A stretch of 64,000 nucleotides of DNA from Thalassospira sp. TSL5-1 (GCF_001907695.1 NZ_KV880640.1:62001-126000), one strand, 5' to 3'. Shown: positions 35,979 through 45,472, numbered from the stretch's first letter. Program-made: numbers and translations. The notes: a model not told the origin generated them from the sequence alone.

Positions 35979-37154
35979 TCAGAACATCATCCCTTCGGAC
36001 GGACTGGCATGGGCGCTGGTGCTGCTGGCCTCCCCGATGATGACGGTATCGCCTTCTTTTAAGCCTTTTGTGATCTGGGCTTTGACATTGGTATTCAGGC
36101 CGACGGTCACGGGTTGTTTGGTGATCGTACCCTTGGCATCGGGAATTTGCACATAGGTTGTGCCGTCCGCATCCTTCATCAGCGCGGATGACGGAATAAT
36201 CAGCGCGTCCTTGACCGATTTAAGGATGATGGTGACTTCGGTGGTCATGGCAATGCGCAGGATGCCGTCCGGGTTGGAAATATCAAACAGGGCATTGTAA
36301 TAAACGGCCTTGTTATCAACGAGGCCATTGTCATTATCCTTGATTTCGTCGGGTGCCGGTTCAATGGCGCGTAAGGTGGCGTGATAGCGGGAATCAGGGT
36401 CGCCCAGAATGGTGAAATAAACTTCCTGCCCCGGTTTGATGCGGATAACATCGGCCTCTGAAATTTCCGCCTTGACCGTCATGGTGGAAAGCTGTGCCAG
36501 TTTCAGGATGGTTGGTGTCGATTGCACGGCATTGACGGTTTGCCCGACCTTGACGGGCAGGGACACCACGGTGCCGTCCATCGGGGCGCGGATACTGGTG
36601 TAGTTCAGGTCGATCTGGGCAGTATCAACCGCGATGCGGGCCTGATCGATCTGGGCATTGAGCGCGTTGATTTCCGCCTTGGTCACGGCCAGGGTGGCTT
36701 CGGCACTTTCAAGGTCTTCCTGGGGGCTGGCATCAAGGCGGCGCATTTCCTTTTGCCGTTGATAGGCCTTTTGCGCCTGGCGCAGGGTGGCCTGCTTGGA
36801 GGCAAGCTGGGCCTCGATATTGGCAAGTCTGGCCTTGGCATCGCTTAGCGCGTTTTGCTGGGTGGAAGGGTCAATCTCTGCAATCATGTCCCCTTCCTTG
36901 ATGACATCGCCAAGGGAAACATAAAGCTTTTTGATTTGCCCGGAAACCTGTGCGCCGACGGATACAAGTTGGGACGCCTCCAGCGCGCCCGTGGCGAGAA
37001 CCGTGCTTTCAAGATCGCCGCGTGTGACTTTGGCGGTGACAAAGTTTGGCGCGGTTTCGGGCGGAAAGAAATAATTGCGGCCCAACCATCCGCCTGCGGC
37101 AAGCAATATCAGGACTATGATGATGGTTTTGGGGTGGGCAAACAGTTTTTTCAT
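35979..37154 (-). CDS. macA: MacA-type periplasmic adaptor protein
   Basis: Membrane fusion protein joining MacB to the outer membrane channel. One N-terminal membrane anchor ([19 protein letters not shown]), a lipoyl half-motif ([32 protein letters not shown]), a long helical hairpin (about residues 95-180) and a beta-barrel domain are visible. The frame is open to 37253, but the extra 33 residues are cysteine-rich and unlike any MacA; the ATG at 37154 (MKKLFAHPK) gives 391 residues. Neither start has a strong ribosome site. It is the first gene of macA-macB-outer membrane factor. Confidence 0.88.
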   Translation of the reverse strand: MKKLFAHPKTIIIVLILLAAGGWLGRNYFFPPETAPNFVTAKVTRGDLESTVLATGALEASQLVSVGAQVSGQIKKLYVSLGDVIKEGDMIAEIDPSTQQNALSDAKARLANIEAQLASKQATLRQAQKAYQRQKEMRRLDASPQEDLESAEATLAVTKAEINALNAQIDQARIAVDTAQIDLNYTSIRAPMDGTVVSLPVKVGQTVNAVQSTPTILKLAQLSTMTVKAEISEADVIRIKPGQEVYFTILGDPDSRYHATLRAIEPAPDEIKDNDNGLVDNKAVYYNALFDISNPDGILRIAMTTEVTIILKSVKDALIIPSSALMKDADGTTYVQIPDAKGTITKQPVTVGLNTNVKAQITKGLKEGDTVIIGEASSTSAHASPSEGMMF

Positions 37155-37714
37155 GAAAATCCGTGGGGCTTCATTTGGCATAAAGAAAGCATAAATAGAG
37201 GCGCATAAACAGGGGCAGGAACAAAGGTGACGGTGCAGCTTCCTAGATAACATTCCTTTGCGTCATTGGGGGGCATATGATGAAAAAAAATATGCAAGTG
37301 GGCAGTGTATGCTGCCCAAACGGCAACCATATGGTGCCTGGTTTGTTATTGCGCACCTGCCTGTGCCGGTTTTGTTGTTAAAAATTCATGGCAGACGTGT
37401 TGGTGGCAAACGAGGTGGCTACAAGAGTTTTCTTGCGAAGGGGCGAGGAAAATATTATCAACACCGCTTGCGGCATAACGGGGCCATGCCGTCATTTTCA
37501 TGACAGATTGCACGTCAGATAACAGGGCGTGTCAGGTAACAGATCATTCATGAAATTGTCAGGTTTCATGTCGTATCATTATGACGTTTCTGTGTGTTAA
37601 ATTATTTGACGTTTCAACAAGATAAGGGACATTGACGCATCAGCGCCAAAAGGGCCTGCCCGCACAGGCCCCATTGAGCAAGCGATGTGTTGATCGGCAC
37701 GACGGTTCACAAGT
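37155..37714. promoter_or_regulatory. Divergent control region between macA and the GT2 gene
   Basis: A 560-base spacer without a credible gene (an 81-residue frame at 37258-37503 has no ribosome site and no family features). It must hold promoters for both the efflux operon and the lipid-modifying operon. The repeats at 37514-37570 are its one notable feature. Confidence 0.5.
37514..37570. repeat. GTCAGrT direct repeats and inverted repeat in the macA-GT2 spacer
   Basis: GTCAGATAACAG (37514-37525) and GTCAGGTAACAG (37531-37542) match 11 of 12 bases with a 17-base period. A third partial copy, GTCAGGTTTCATG, lies at 37558-37570. CATGAAA (37549-37555) and TTTCATG (37564-37570) form an inverted repeat. 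This resembles a binding site for an OmpR-type regulator dimer. Confidence 0.45.
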
Positions 37715-38527
37715 ATGACAATTGAGAAAAACGCGCTGCCGGAACAACCGGATTTGGCCCCCACCACGGCGGATGCGAACGCACCCCATGACTGGCAAAA
37801 TACTGCTCCGGAATTATCGGTGGTTGTGCCGGTGAAGAACGAAGCCGAAAATATCGAACCACTTGTAACCGAAATTGTTGCCGCCCTGCGCGGCCAGGTG
37901 CCGTTTGAAATTATTTATGTTGATGATGGCAGTACGGATGAAACCACAACCATCATTCGCGATGTGCGCCAGCGCGTTGAAGAACTGCATTTGATTTGCC
38001 ACGAAAAAAGCTGTGGTCAGTCGATTGCAGTTTTAACCGGGGTGAAACATGCACGTGGCAAGTTGATAGTGACGCTTGATGGCGACGGGCAGAATGACCC
38101 GGCCGACATTCCGCAATTGCTGGAACGTTACAAGGCCGAGGGGCAGGATGCGCAGGTTTTGATCGCGGGTTGGCGGGCCAACCGGCATGATACGGCGATG
38201 AAGCGCATACAGTCCCGCATTGCCAACAAGGTGCGTGGCGGGCTTTTGAAGGATCAAACGCCTGATACCGGTTGTGGCATCAAGTTGTTTCGCCGGGTGG
38301 ATTTTTTGGCCTTTCCGCGATTTAACCATATGCACCGCTTTTTGCCGGCTTTGATGTTGCGCGATGGCGGCCGGGTTTTTTCAGTGGCGGTAAATCACCG
38401 TCCACGGTTGCGGGGACAGTCAAATTACAGCATGATGAACCGGCTTTGGGTTGGTATTGTTGATATTATGGGTGTGATGTGGCTTCAGGCCCGTGCAAAA
38501 ACGCCCGTTGTGAAATCAAAAGAATAG
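37715..38527 (+). CDS. Glycosyltransferase family 2 (polyprenyl-phosphate sugar transferase, ArnC/DPM1-like)
   Basis: GT-A fold enzyme expected to place a sugar on undecaprenyl phosphate. Motifs are LSVVVPVKNEAENIEPLV, the first aspartates in YVDDGSTDET, the metal-binding LDGDGQNDP and PDTGCGIKLFRR near 185. There is no obvious C-terminal membrane pair, as in the soluble DPM1-like form. It is first in a three-gene set with LAB_N and ArnT-like genes, a combination that modifies lipid A or another envelope lipid. Confidence 0.86.
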   Translation: MTIEKNALPEQPDLAPTTADANAPHDWQNTAPELSVVVPVKNEAENIEPLVTEIVAALRGQVPFEIIYVDDGSTDETTTIIRDVRQRVEELHLICHEKSCGQSIAVLTGVKHARGKLIVTLDGDGQNDPADIPQLLERYKAEGQDAQVLIAGWRANRHDTAMKRIQSRIANKVRGGLLKDQTPDTGCGIKLFRRVDFLAFPRFNHMHRFLPALMLRDGGRVFSVAVNHRPRLRGQSNYSMMNRLWVGIVDIMGVMWLQARAKTPVVKSKE

Positions 38528-38537
38528 GAGGGCGGCG

Positions 38538-38864
38538 ATGCACGATTGGCTTGCACGGTTGTTCTCTAATCTCGATGCCTGGTTTGTGCTGGGTATTGTA
38601 GGACAGGTGATGTTTTCCGGCCGTTTTCTGGTTCAGTGGCTGGTCAGTGAAAAACATGCCAAAAGCATTGTCCCCGTCGCGTTCTGGTATCTCAGCATTG
38701 CGGGCGGGATTTGTCTTATGGTGTATGGCCTGCAACGGGCCGAACCGATTATCATTCTGGGTCAGTCCTTTGGCCTGATTGTGTATGCGCGGAACCTGTA
38801 TTTCATTCATCGTGAAAAGCGCGATGCCAAAACAGAAACCATTCCGTCGGTGGTGGCGGAATAA
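38538..38864 (+). CDS. LAB_N (lipid-A-disaccharide synthase N-terminal) domain membrane protein
   Basis: A 108-residue protein with three predicted helices: LDAWFVLGIVGQVMFSGRFLVQWL, VPVAFWYLSIAGGICLMVYG and PIIILGQSFGLIVYARNLYFI. The QW..SE..K.S.VP..FW..S pattern is the LAB_N family mark. These small proteins usually accompany GT2 and GT39 genes and are thought to help in lipid-linked sugar handling. It lies between those two genes, 10 bases after the GT2 stop. Confidence 0.87.
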   Translation: MHDWLARLFSNLDAWFVLGIVGQVMFSGRFLVQWLVSEKHAKSIVPVAFWYLSIAGGICLMVYGLQRAEPIIILGQSFGLIVYARNLYFIHREKRDAKTETIPSVVAE

Positions 38865-38891
38865 GTCGGCTTTTAATCATACGGAAAACAG

Positions 38892-40592
38892 ATGAGCATT
38901 CATAACCGCACCGGCGCAAGCACGGCATCGTTTGGCGTGATCCTGGGTTTATGGGCACTGGTTGCGGTTGTGGGGGTATTGGCCCGCCCGTTATTGCCGG
39001 TTGATGAAACGCGCTATCTTTCGGTGGCGTGGGATATGTGGCTGCATCACAACTGGCTGGTGCCGCACCTGAATGGTGAACCCTATGCCCACAAGCCGCC
39101 GATGCTGTTTTGGCTGATTAATGCCAGTTGGGCGATTTTTGGGGTTAATGATTTTACCGCACGTTTGATTGCGCCGTTATTTGCCGGATTAAACCTGGTG
39201 ATGCTGGCATTGCTGGCACGTCGCATTTGGCCGGATAAACCGGCCATCGCGCAGCTTGCCCCGCTGTTTCTGATTGGTGGCACTTATTATGCCGGTTATG
39301 GCACGCTGACCTATTTTGATATGTTGCAGTGCTTTTTTGCGTTGCTGGGCTGGTATGGCGTTTTTGTTGCCAATGAGGGCGACCAGCACAATGCCCGCAA
39401 AGGCTGGATCATTACCGGCATTGCCATTGGTTTGGGGGTGCTGTCCAAGGGGCCGGTGATTTTGCTTTATGTGTTGCCCGCAGCGGTGTTTGCTCCGCTG
39501 TGGCGGCGTGACTGGGCGGGATTGATGGGCGGCGCCCGCCGTCCGGTTGCTAACGGTTCTGCCAAGGTCGGGTCGGCGCAAAATAAAGGCCTTGGTCGCT
39601 GGTATGCGGGTATGGGGCTTGCGGTTTTGCTTGGTGCTGTTATTGCGTTGTGTTGGGCCATTCCTGCGGCGATTTTTGGCGGTGAAGCCTATCGCAATGC
39701 CATTTTCTGGGGCCAGACGGCGGGGCGCATGGTGGACAGTTTCGCCCATGTCGAACCGTTTTATTATTATCTGGTTGCCTTGCCCGCGATGTTGTTGCCG
39801 TGGGTTTTTTGGGGTGGTTTATGGCGGTCGCTGTTCGGGTTTGGCTGGCGCCGGGATATGGATGCGGGCTTGCGGTTTTGCCTTGTGGTGGCGGTGTTCC
39901 TGCTGGTGGCCTTTAGCCTGATTTCGGGCAAGCGGGTGCATTATATTTTGCCGGTATTGCCGCTTCTCTCGCTGATTTTTGCCCGGATCATAAGTGATTT
40001 GCCCACCCGCAGAATTGATCAAATCCCGGTGGCGGTGTTTTTGATTATTCTGGGTCTGGCCGGGCTGGTCGCGCCGTTTTTACCATCGTTTTTTGCCAAA
40101 ATTCCGGCCTGGGTGGGCTTGCTCGATGGCTGGTGGGGCGCGTTTTTACTGTTGGCAGGTGGGGCGCTTTTGGTCATTGAAACCCGTCGCTCGGTGGCGG
40201 TTGGCATCTTGGCCGGGGTGAATTTGCTGTTGGTATCAATGGTCTTCATGATCGCCGCCCCGCGCCTGCATACCGATTACAACATGCAGCCAATGGCGCA
40301 ATATCTCAAAACTCAGCAGGATGCCGGGCGTAATGTGGCCTATTGGGGCAAATATCACGCGCAGTTCCAGTTTCTGGGCCGTTTGGAACAACCTATTCCC
40401 ATGTTGCTGACACTGGATGAAGTGCAGCAGTGGGTTGATGCACATCCGAATGGCGAGGTGATTGCCCGGCGCGACAACCCGATTCCTGGTCCCGATCAGC
40501 CGCTGGCGCGGTTTGACTATAAAAACGATCATTTGGTGATTTGGGATGCCAAAGCGGTCAAGGCTGACCCGGAAGGCGTGCTGGCGCGTTAA
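38892..40592 (+). CDS. ArnT-like glycosyltransferase family 39 membrane enzyme
   Basis: Polytopic enzyme predicted to move a sugar from undecaprenyl phosphate to lipid A or a similar acceptor. The N-terminal periplasmic loop carries the GT39 acidic motif (LLPVDETRYLSVAWDM) and HLNGEPYAHKPPMLFWL; a dozen hydrophobic segments follow, and a soluble C-terminal domain from about 470. At 566 residues it is in the ArnT range. The genes for aminoarabinose synthesis (arnA/B) are not nearby, so the donor sugar is unknown. Its stop overlaps the convergent RES gene by four bases. Confidence 0.87.
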   Translation: MSIHNRTGASTASFGVILGLWALVAVVGVLARPLLPVDETRYLSVAWDMWLHHNWLVPHLNGEPYAHKPPMLFWLINASWAIFGVNDFTARLIAPLFAGLNLVMLALLARRIWPDKPAIAQLAPLFLIGGTYYAGYGTLTYFDMLQCFFALLGWYGVFVANEGDQHNARKGWIITGIAIGLGVLSKGPVILLYVLPAAVFAPLWRRDWAGLMGGARRPVANGSAKVGSAQNKGLGRWYAGMGLAVLLGAVIALCWAIPAAIFGGEAYRNAIFWGQTAGRMVDSFAHVEPFYYYLVALPAMLLPWVFWGGLWRSLFGFGWRRDMDAGLRFCLVVAVFLLVAFSLISGKRVHYILPVLPLLSLIFARIISDLPTRRIDQIPVAVFLIILGLAGLVAPFLPSFFAKIPAWVGLLDGWWGAFLLLAGGALLVIETRRSVAVGILAGVNLLLVSMVFMIAAPRLHTDYNMQPMAQYLKTQQDAGRNVAYWGKYHAQFQFLGRLEQPIPMLLTLDEVQQWVDAHPNGEVIARRDNPIPGPDQPLARFDYKNDHLVIWDAKAVKADPEGVLAR

Positions 40593-41083
40593 CGTGATAC
40601 GACCTTAACCGTCGGCTGCTGCGGGCCTGTATTCCAGTGAAACAGCACAAGATGCCACAGGCCCGGGGCCTTGCGCGACGGGTCAATCAGGCCTTGCGCG
40701 CCTAGCGCCGCCAGCTTGTCACGCACCCGCCAGGAAGGCGGCGTTTTGCCCTGTGCAACAAGGTCCTGCCAGGGGGTGGTGGCATCCTGCAGGGTGATAC
40801 CTGCCATTTCACATGCTTTTTCATCGCGCAGATCAAAAATGCGCCGCGCATCGACGGACACTGTGATCATTTCAAGGTTCGTTGGGCGCTCTGTGCGATG
40901 TGCAATCATGGCGGCCGTGACACCCTCGGGCGAGGAGCTGAGGTAAAGCGTTGGCTGATCCGCCTGCGAATACCGGCCCGCATTGCGCGACCCTGCAAGG
41001 CTGTTGGCACGATAGTGCGGGTCAATTGCGCGATAAAACAGGCCCTGAACGGGATGAAAAATTTCGTTATCATTGAATAACAT
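40589..41083 (-). CDS. RES-domain protein, without a visible antitoxin partner
   Basis: RES-domain proteins are usually toxins that consume NAD and are paired with an Xre/DUF2384 antitoxin. Here the domain spans nearly the whole protein: FYRAIDPHYR (the arginine motif), GRYSQADQPTLYLSSSPEGVTAAM and a C-terminal GLWHLVLFHWN. The frame is open to 41290, but the extra 69 residues look like a shadow of intergenic sequence; the ATG at 41083 gives 164 residues. No antitoxin-like gene lies on either side. The usual glutamate after the SxxxxA motif is replaced or shifted (AHRTE), so activity is uncertain. Confidence 0.72.
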   Translation of the reverse strand: MLFNDNEIFHPVQGLFYRAIDPHYRANSLAGSRNAGRYSQADQPTLYLSSSPEGVTAAMIAHRTERPTNLEMITVSVDARRIFDLRDEKACEMAGITLQDATTPWQDLVAQGKTPPSWRVRDKLAALGAQGLIDPSRKAPGLWHLVLFHWNTGPQQPTVKVVSR

Positions 41084-41322
41084 TGGGGAATTCCGGGCAG
41101 GATGATTGCCGGTCAGGCTTGGATGATAAGCTATGATTGCGCTTGAAAATCCGTTTTGCAAATTGTTTGTAATTTCGCTGTTGGTGTTGGCTGGTGCACT
41201 GGCATTGGTCGGATTTTGGATTATCTCACGGGCATCGCGGTGCGTTGAGGACGGGTTGGGTGACTGGCCTGGTCTGACGGGCGTGCCCAATTATGATAAC
41301 CGATCAAAAACACGGAGGCCCC

Positions 41323-42018
41323 ATGAGCCAGAATCTTTCCATTAAAACTGCCGACGGGACGTTTAATGCCTATGTCGCCATGCCGGAAAAGCTGCCCGCC
41401 CCGGTTGTGGTGGTGATTCAGGAAATATTTGGTGTGAATGCCGTGATGCGCGGTGTGGCCGATGATTATGCCCGTCAGGGCTATATTGCCGTATGCCCGG
41501 ATCTGTTCTGGCGGCTGGAGCCGGGAATTGAGCTGACCGATAAAACAGATGAAGAATGGCAAAAGGCCTTTGGCTATTTGCAGAAATTTAACCCCGATAA
41601 AGGGGCCGAGGATATTCAGGCAACCTTGGATGCCGCGCGCGCCCTGCCCGATGCCAGTGGCAAGGCCGCCGTTGTCGGCTATTGCATGGGCGGGATGATG
41701 ACCTATCTGGCGGCAACCCGCACCAATGCGGATGCCTTTGCCTCCTTCTATGGTGCGGGCATTGATAATTATCTGGGGGAAGCCGATAAAATCAGCAAGC
41801 CAGTGATCATGCACCTGGCCGGGCAGGATGAATTCATCCCGACCGAGGCACAGGATAAAATCAAGGCTGCCTTGAAAGACAAAGCCGAAGTAACGATTTA
41901 TCAGTATCCGGACAGCAACCATGCCTTTTGCCGCGTGGGGGGTAACCATTACGATGAACAGGCCGCCGCCACGGCCAATGCCCGCACGGCAGAGTTTTTG
42001 AAACAGAACCTCGCCTGA
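41323..42018 (+). CDS. Dienelactone hydrolase family protein
   Basis: Alpha/beta hydrolase of the carboxymethylenebutenolidase group. The nucleophile is C121 in GYCMGG, the acid is the aspartate of AGQDEFIPT and the histidine lies in DSNHAF, the full Cys-Asp-His triad of the family. It opens with a typical IKTADGTFNAYVAMPE and a GVNAVMRGVADDYARQGY segment. GGAGG six bases before ATG 41323 fixes the start over the upstream ATG at 41293; 231 residues. No aromatic degradation genes are near, so the real ester or lactone is unknown. Confidence 0.89.
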   Translation: MSQNLSIKTADGTFNAYVAMPEKLPAPVVVVIQEIFGVNAVMRGVADDYARQGYIAVCPDLFWRLEPGIELTDKTDEEWQKAFGYLQKFNPDKGAEDIQATLDAARALPDASGKAAVVGYCMGGMMTYLAATRTNADAFASFYGAGIDNYLGEADKISKPVIMHLAGQDEFIPTEAQDKIKAALKDKAEVTIYQYPDSNHAFCRVGGNHYDEQAAATANARTAEFLKQNLA

Positions 42019-42072
42019 GCCGGTTTGTCCGCTCGCCGCACAAGGTGGTGAGAGGGTGAGAATCCACAAATT

Positions 42073-42112
42073 AAAATCCCCCGTCAGTTCGAAAGCTGAC
42101 GGGGGATTTTTG
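42073..42112. terminator. Bidirectional terminator
   Basis: AAAATCCCCCGTCAG (42073-42087) pairs with CTGACGGGGGATTTT (42096-42110), 15 perfect base pairs around an eight-base loop with A and T tracts on the two sides. It separates the convergent dienelactone hydrolase and kinase genes. Confidence 0.88.
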
Positions 42113-42128
42113 TATAGCCTGTCTGGGG

Positions 42129-43718
42129 TCAGGCCTTGCTCATGGCATCAAGTTCCTGGCGATGGGCATGCAGTTTGTGGAAGATGGCATAGCGGCGGTC
42201 GTGGTCTGCCCTGGCACTTTCATCCGGGGTTTTGACGGTTTCGGGTGCAGCCATGCTGCGTGATGCCGCTTCAAGCCCACCTTCGCTATCCAGTGCGGCG
42301 GCGGCGAGCATGGCAGAGCCGAGCAGGACCGGTTCCGGGCATTCCGACATAACAACATCACAGCCTGTAACATCGGCATACAGCTTGACCAGAACCGGGC
42401 TGGCGGTGTGCCCGCCGCTAAGGTGAATATGGCGGATGTCATAGCCCGTGGCATTCAGCGCATCGATGATATGGCGGGTGCCATAGGCAATGGCGCAGGC
42501 GGTCGCCCAATACAGGTCAAGGAAGCTTTCTTCGCTTTGATCGAGTGTAAGGCCACTGATAACCCCCAGGGCCTCGGGGTCCGCCAGCGGAGAACGATTA
42601 CCGTGAAAATCGGGCAGCATATGCAGGCGTGGCGCCAGATCGGCCTGTTCCATCATGCGCGGTAGCAGTTTTTCACCGGCAAGGCGGTGGGCATCGCGGC
42701 CCATGTCACGGGCAAACGGGTGCAGGGCACAGATATGATCCAAAAGCGCCCCGGTGGCGGATTGCCCGCCTTCATTAAGCCAAAGACCCGGTGCCACCGC
42801 GCCAAAATATGGCCCCCACACACCTTTAATAAAGCGCGCTTCGGGTGACAGCGCCATATGGCAGGTGGAGGTTCCTGCGATCATGGCAAAGCGTTGATCG
42901 AGATTGCCGCCAAGATGCGCGCCAAGGGTGCCCAGTGCTCCGGCATGGGCATCAATCAACCCGGCCCCAACCATGCAGTTGGTATTCAGGCCCAGTTCAC
43001 GGGCGGCAGTCGCTGACAGATTGCCCACTGGGGTTCCCACAGCAACGGCGGGGCCATCGATACCGACTTTTTCAATAAAATCATCCAGCCCGACGGAGGA
43101 CAGGAATTCCTGGTTCCAGGGGTTTTCCTCGTGGGCAAGGTGTGTCCATTTGCAGGTGACGGTGCAGCAGGAACGGGCATTGTCCCCGGTGGCACGATAA
43201 GCCAGAAAATCGGCCAGATCATAGGCAGCCGTCATTTTGTTCCAGACTTCGGGACTATGCCGTTTCAGCCACATCAGTTTGGGAATTTCCATTTCCGGCG
43301 ACATGGTGCCACCGATATAGTCCAGCACCTTGGACCCGGTGGCGGTACATTCTTCGGCCTCGCGGGTGGCGCGGTGATCCATCCAGACGATGACGTCCCA
43401 ATTGGCCGGGCCATCGGGCGATACCGGCAGTGGGCTGTCATTTGCGCCGCGAATAACCAGCGAACAGGTGGCATCAAAGCCAATCGCGGCCACATCATTG
43501 CCATTCACATCCGCCCTGATCAACGCGTCCTTGACCGATTTACAAACCGATTCCCAAATATTTGCGGAATCCTGTTCGACAAAATCGGGGCGCGGGCGGT
43601 TCATTGCGATTGGGTGGGATGCACTGCCCAGAAGTTTGCCGGTGCTGTCAAACACGCCAGCGCGCGCGCTGCCGGTTCCCACATCAACACCGATAATTGC
43701 CTTGTCTTTCAGGGTCAT
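42129..43718 (-). CDS. FGGY-family pentulose kinase (D-ribulokinase type)
   Basis: Phosphorylates a ketopentose, probably D-ribulose. The phosphate-1 motif IGVDVGTGSARAGVFD opens the protein. WMDHRA near residue 118 and the C-terminal HLSGGHTASPVLVKLYADV (adenosine motif) belong to the FGGY family, and the long insert with DFHGNRSPLADP is typical of the FGGY pentulose kinase subgroup. 529 residues. It is divergent from a HAD phosphatase gene. No isomerase or transporter is adjacent, so the pathway is not clear. Confidence 0.88.
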   Translation of the reverse strand: MTLKDKAIIGVDVGTGSARAGVFDSTGKLLGSASHPIAMNRPRPDFVEQDSANIWESVCKSVKDALIRADVNGNDVAAIGFDATCSLVIRGANDSPLPVSPDGPANWDVIVWMDHRATREAEECTATGSKVLDYIGGTMSPEMEIPKLMWLKRHSPEVWNKMTAAYDLADFLAYRATGDNARSCCTVTCKWTHLAHEENPWNQEFLSSVGLDDFIEKVGIDGPAVAVGTPVGNLSATAARELGLNTNCMVGAGLIDAHAGALGTLGAHLGGNLDQRFAMIAGTSTCHMALSPEARFIKGVWGPYFGAVAPGLWLNEGGQSATGALLDHICALHPFARDMGRDAHRLAGEKLLPRMMEQADLAPRLHMLPDFHGNRSPLADPEALGVISGLTLDQSEESFLDLYWATACAIAYGTRHIIDALNATGYDIRHIHLSGGHTASPVLVKLYADVTGCDVVMSECPEPVLLGSAMLAAAALDSEGGLEAASRSMAAPETVKTPDESARADHDRRYAIFHKLHAHRQELDAMSKA

Positions 43719-43930
43719 GGCGATGGTTCCTCCCGCCTCTTGACGTTATCTTTTCCGGGCAGTCTTATAATAGATCCTGCGTTTTGGAAGAAGGTCAGAC
43801 TGTTATTTTTGCCGTTTCGGCCTAAATTGAACAAAAGACCAGCGGTTGGTCAAATGTTCATTTGTGTTGACGTGCATATTCTTGATTGTCTAGGGTTGGA
43901 AATTGCAAAAAAACAAGGTCCGAGAAACAA
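43719..43930. other. Divergent promoter spacer, kinase to HAD phosphatase
   Basis: About 210 bases between divergent genes. No clear operator or hairpin was seen. Confidence 0.35.
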
Positions 43931-44650
43931 ATGCAACCCACATCCGCTTCCATCGGGTCCTACACCGAACTGCCAGCGGCGATCACGGCCGTCCTTTTTG
44001 ATTGTGATGGTGTTCTTGTGAATAGCGAGCCGATTTCGCTGTCAACACTGGTGGATGTTCTGGTGCATTTTGGCGCACCGTTATCGGTCGAGGATGTGGC
44101 GCGCCTGTTTACCGGGCGTTCCAGTGCCGCACCGATTCAGTATATTTTTGATCAAACCGGCCGCGATGTGAATGCGGAATTCAAACCGTATTTTTATGAA
44201 AAGCTGTTTGCACGTTATGAGACCGAACTGCGTAAAATTGACGGTATTGATGGTGTTCTGGCGGCCCTAAAAGCCCGTGGCATTCCGTTTTGCATTTCGT
44301 CAAGCAGCTCGGTCCAGCGCCTTGAAACAACCATGCGCCTGACGGGACTGGGGCCCTGGTTTGAAGGTCGCATTTATAGCGCGGATTTTGTTGCCAACGG
44401 TAAACCGGCCCCTGACCTGTTTTTATATGCGGCACAGGATATGGGATTTGCGCCAGAAAACTGCCTGGTGGTGGAGGATTCCGTTGCTGGTGCACAGGCC
44501 GCGATTGCCGCTGGTATGACCTGCTGGGGCTTTGTTGGCGGCGGCCATTATGACGGATCGCGCGAGACTGCCCGCCAGCGCCTAATTGAGGCCGGTGCGA
44601 ATCAGGTTTTCACTTCAATGGCAGATATGAAAACGGCAATTTCCGTTTGA
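43931..44650 (+). CDS. HAD-superfamily sugar-phosphatase
   Basis: Haloacid dehalogenase fold hydrolase of the beta-phosphoglucomutase/sugar-phosphatase subfamily. Motif I is FDCDGVLVNSEP, motif II the ISSSSS serine, motif III the lysine of NGKPAPDLFLYAA and motif IV VVEDSVAGAQAA. A helical cap lies between motifs I and II. The frame opens at 43886, but ATG 43931 gives 239 residues, normal for the group. It is divergent from the pentulose kinase; control of a sugar phosphate level is a possible shared theme. Confidence 0.86.
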   Translation: MQPTSASIGSYTELPAAITAVLFDCDGVLVNSEPISLSTLVDVLVHFGAPLSVEDVARLFTGRSSAAPIQYIFDQTGRDVNAEFKPYFYEKLFARYETELRKIDGIDGVLAALKARGIPFCISSSSSVQRLETTMRLTGLGPWFEGRIYSADFVANGKPAPDLFLYAAQDMGFAPENCLVVEDSVAGAQAAIAAGMTCWGFVGGGHYDGSRETARQRLIEAGANQVFTSMADMKTAISV

Positions 44651-44662
44651 GTTAATAGCGGC

Positions 44663-45472
44663 TTATGCCGGTTGCTGCATAAAATTCGCGATGCGGTGGC
44701 CCCAGTTCCGGACGTCATTAATCGATTTTGCGACGTGCAATTCGGCATTGGGGAGTAAACTGACCAGTGTTTGTGCCGTTGTTATGGGATGGCTGGAATC
44801 GTTTTCCCAGGCCAGGACCAGTACCGGCACAGATATTGATCTTAGATCATCTTGCGATGGCAGGTCGGACATGCTGGCACCACGTAAAATCGATGGTAAA
44901 AGATCCAGGCTGGTTTCAACCGGAAAGGCGGGAAGGTCGGTAAAAATCGGTGGCGGGGCCATATTGGCAGCCAACGCATCAAGCGCAGGTTGGCCGTCCC
45001 GTTCGAGGGTACGGGCTGAATTTTGATAAACCGATTTGTGTGCCCGGCGCGTTTCCCACGCGGTTGGCGGGGCGGTCAAGACCAGCTTTGCGAAGGTCTC
45101 CGGGGCCTTTAAGGCCGCATGTAGCAAAGTTGCCGTGCCCATTGAACATCCCATGCCGACAATTTTCTGATCCGGCGCGGCGGCCTTGGCAATAGCCAGA
45201 AAATCATCTGCCAGCGCGGGCCAGGTAAAGCGTTCTGCAACAGCCCGGGCGTTTGAGCGTCCATGCCCGCGCGCGTCGTAACGAATGAGCGTTCCGGCCG
45301 CACTGAGCGGGGCGAAGTCGTAAATTCCTTTATCTTCCAGCGAATAGCTGTTGGACATCAGACCATGTGCCCAGACAAGTGTTGGGCCCGTGGCAGTGCC
45401 TTCGCGTGTCCACACCAGTGTTGCGTCTGGCAGGTTTAACTGGCTTTCATGAAGGGCAGGGGATGCGGACAT
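44663..45472 (-). CDS. Alpha/beta hydrolase
   Basis: Serine hydrolase of unknown substrate, 269 residues. The oxyanion region is VWAHGLMSN, the nucleophile elbow is GMGCSMGTA with the serine in place, the acid follows LVLAWENDSSHP, and a C-terminal histidine lies in NWGHRIANF. It lies 32 bases downstream of a GntR-family gene on the same strand and is probably cotranscribed with it. It converges on the HAD phosphatase gene 12 bases away. Confidence 0.83.
   Translation of the reverse strand: MSASPALHESQLNLPDATLVWTREGTATGPTLVWAHGLMSNSYSLEDKGIYDFAPLSAAGTLIRYDARGHGRSNARAVAERFTWPALADDFLAIAKAAAPDQKIVGMGCSMGTATLLHAALKAPETFAKLVLTAPPTAWETRRAHKSVYQNSARTLERDGQPALDALAANMAPPPIFTDLPAFPVETSLDLLPSILRGASMSDLPSQDDLRSISVPVLVLAWENDSSHPITTAQTLVSLLPNAELHVAKSINDVRNWGHRIANFMQQPA

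Noticed and set aside
34748-36040. Open frame of 430 residues on the plus strand
   Set aside because: It is antisense to macB, whose ABC and permease motifs are unmistakable; the frame has no family features.
37258-37503. 81-residue frame in the macA-GT2 spacer
   Set aside because: No ribosome site, odd composition and no family; more likely regulatory spacer.
41133-41345. 70-residue frame with one hydrophobic segment
   Set aside because: It overlaps the ribosome site and start of the dienelactone hydrolase gene and has no ribosome site of its own; a small membrane protein or RES partner cannot be excluded but is not supported.
43131-44021. Open frame of 296 residues on the plus strand
   Set aside because: Mostly antisense to the pentulose kinase and runs into the HAD gene start; no family features.
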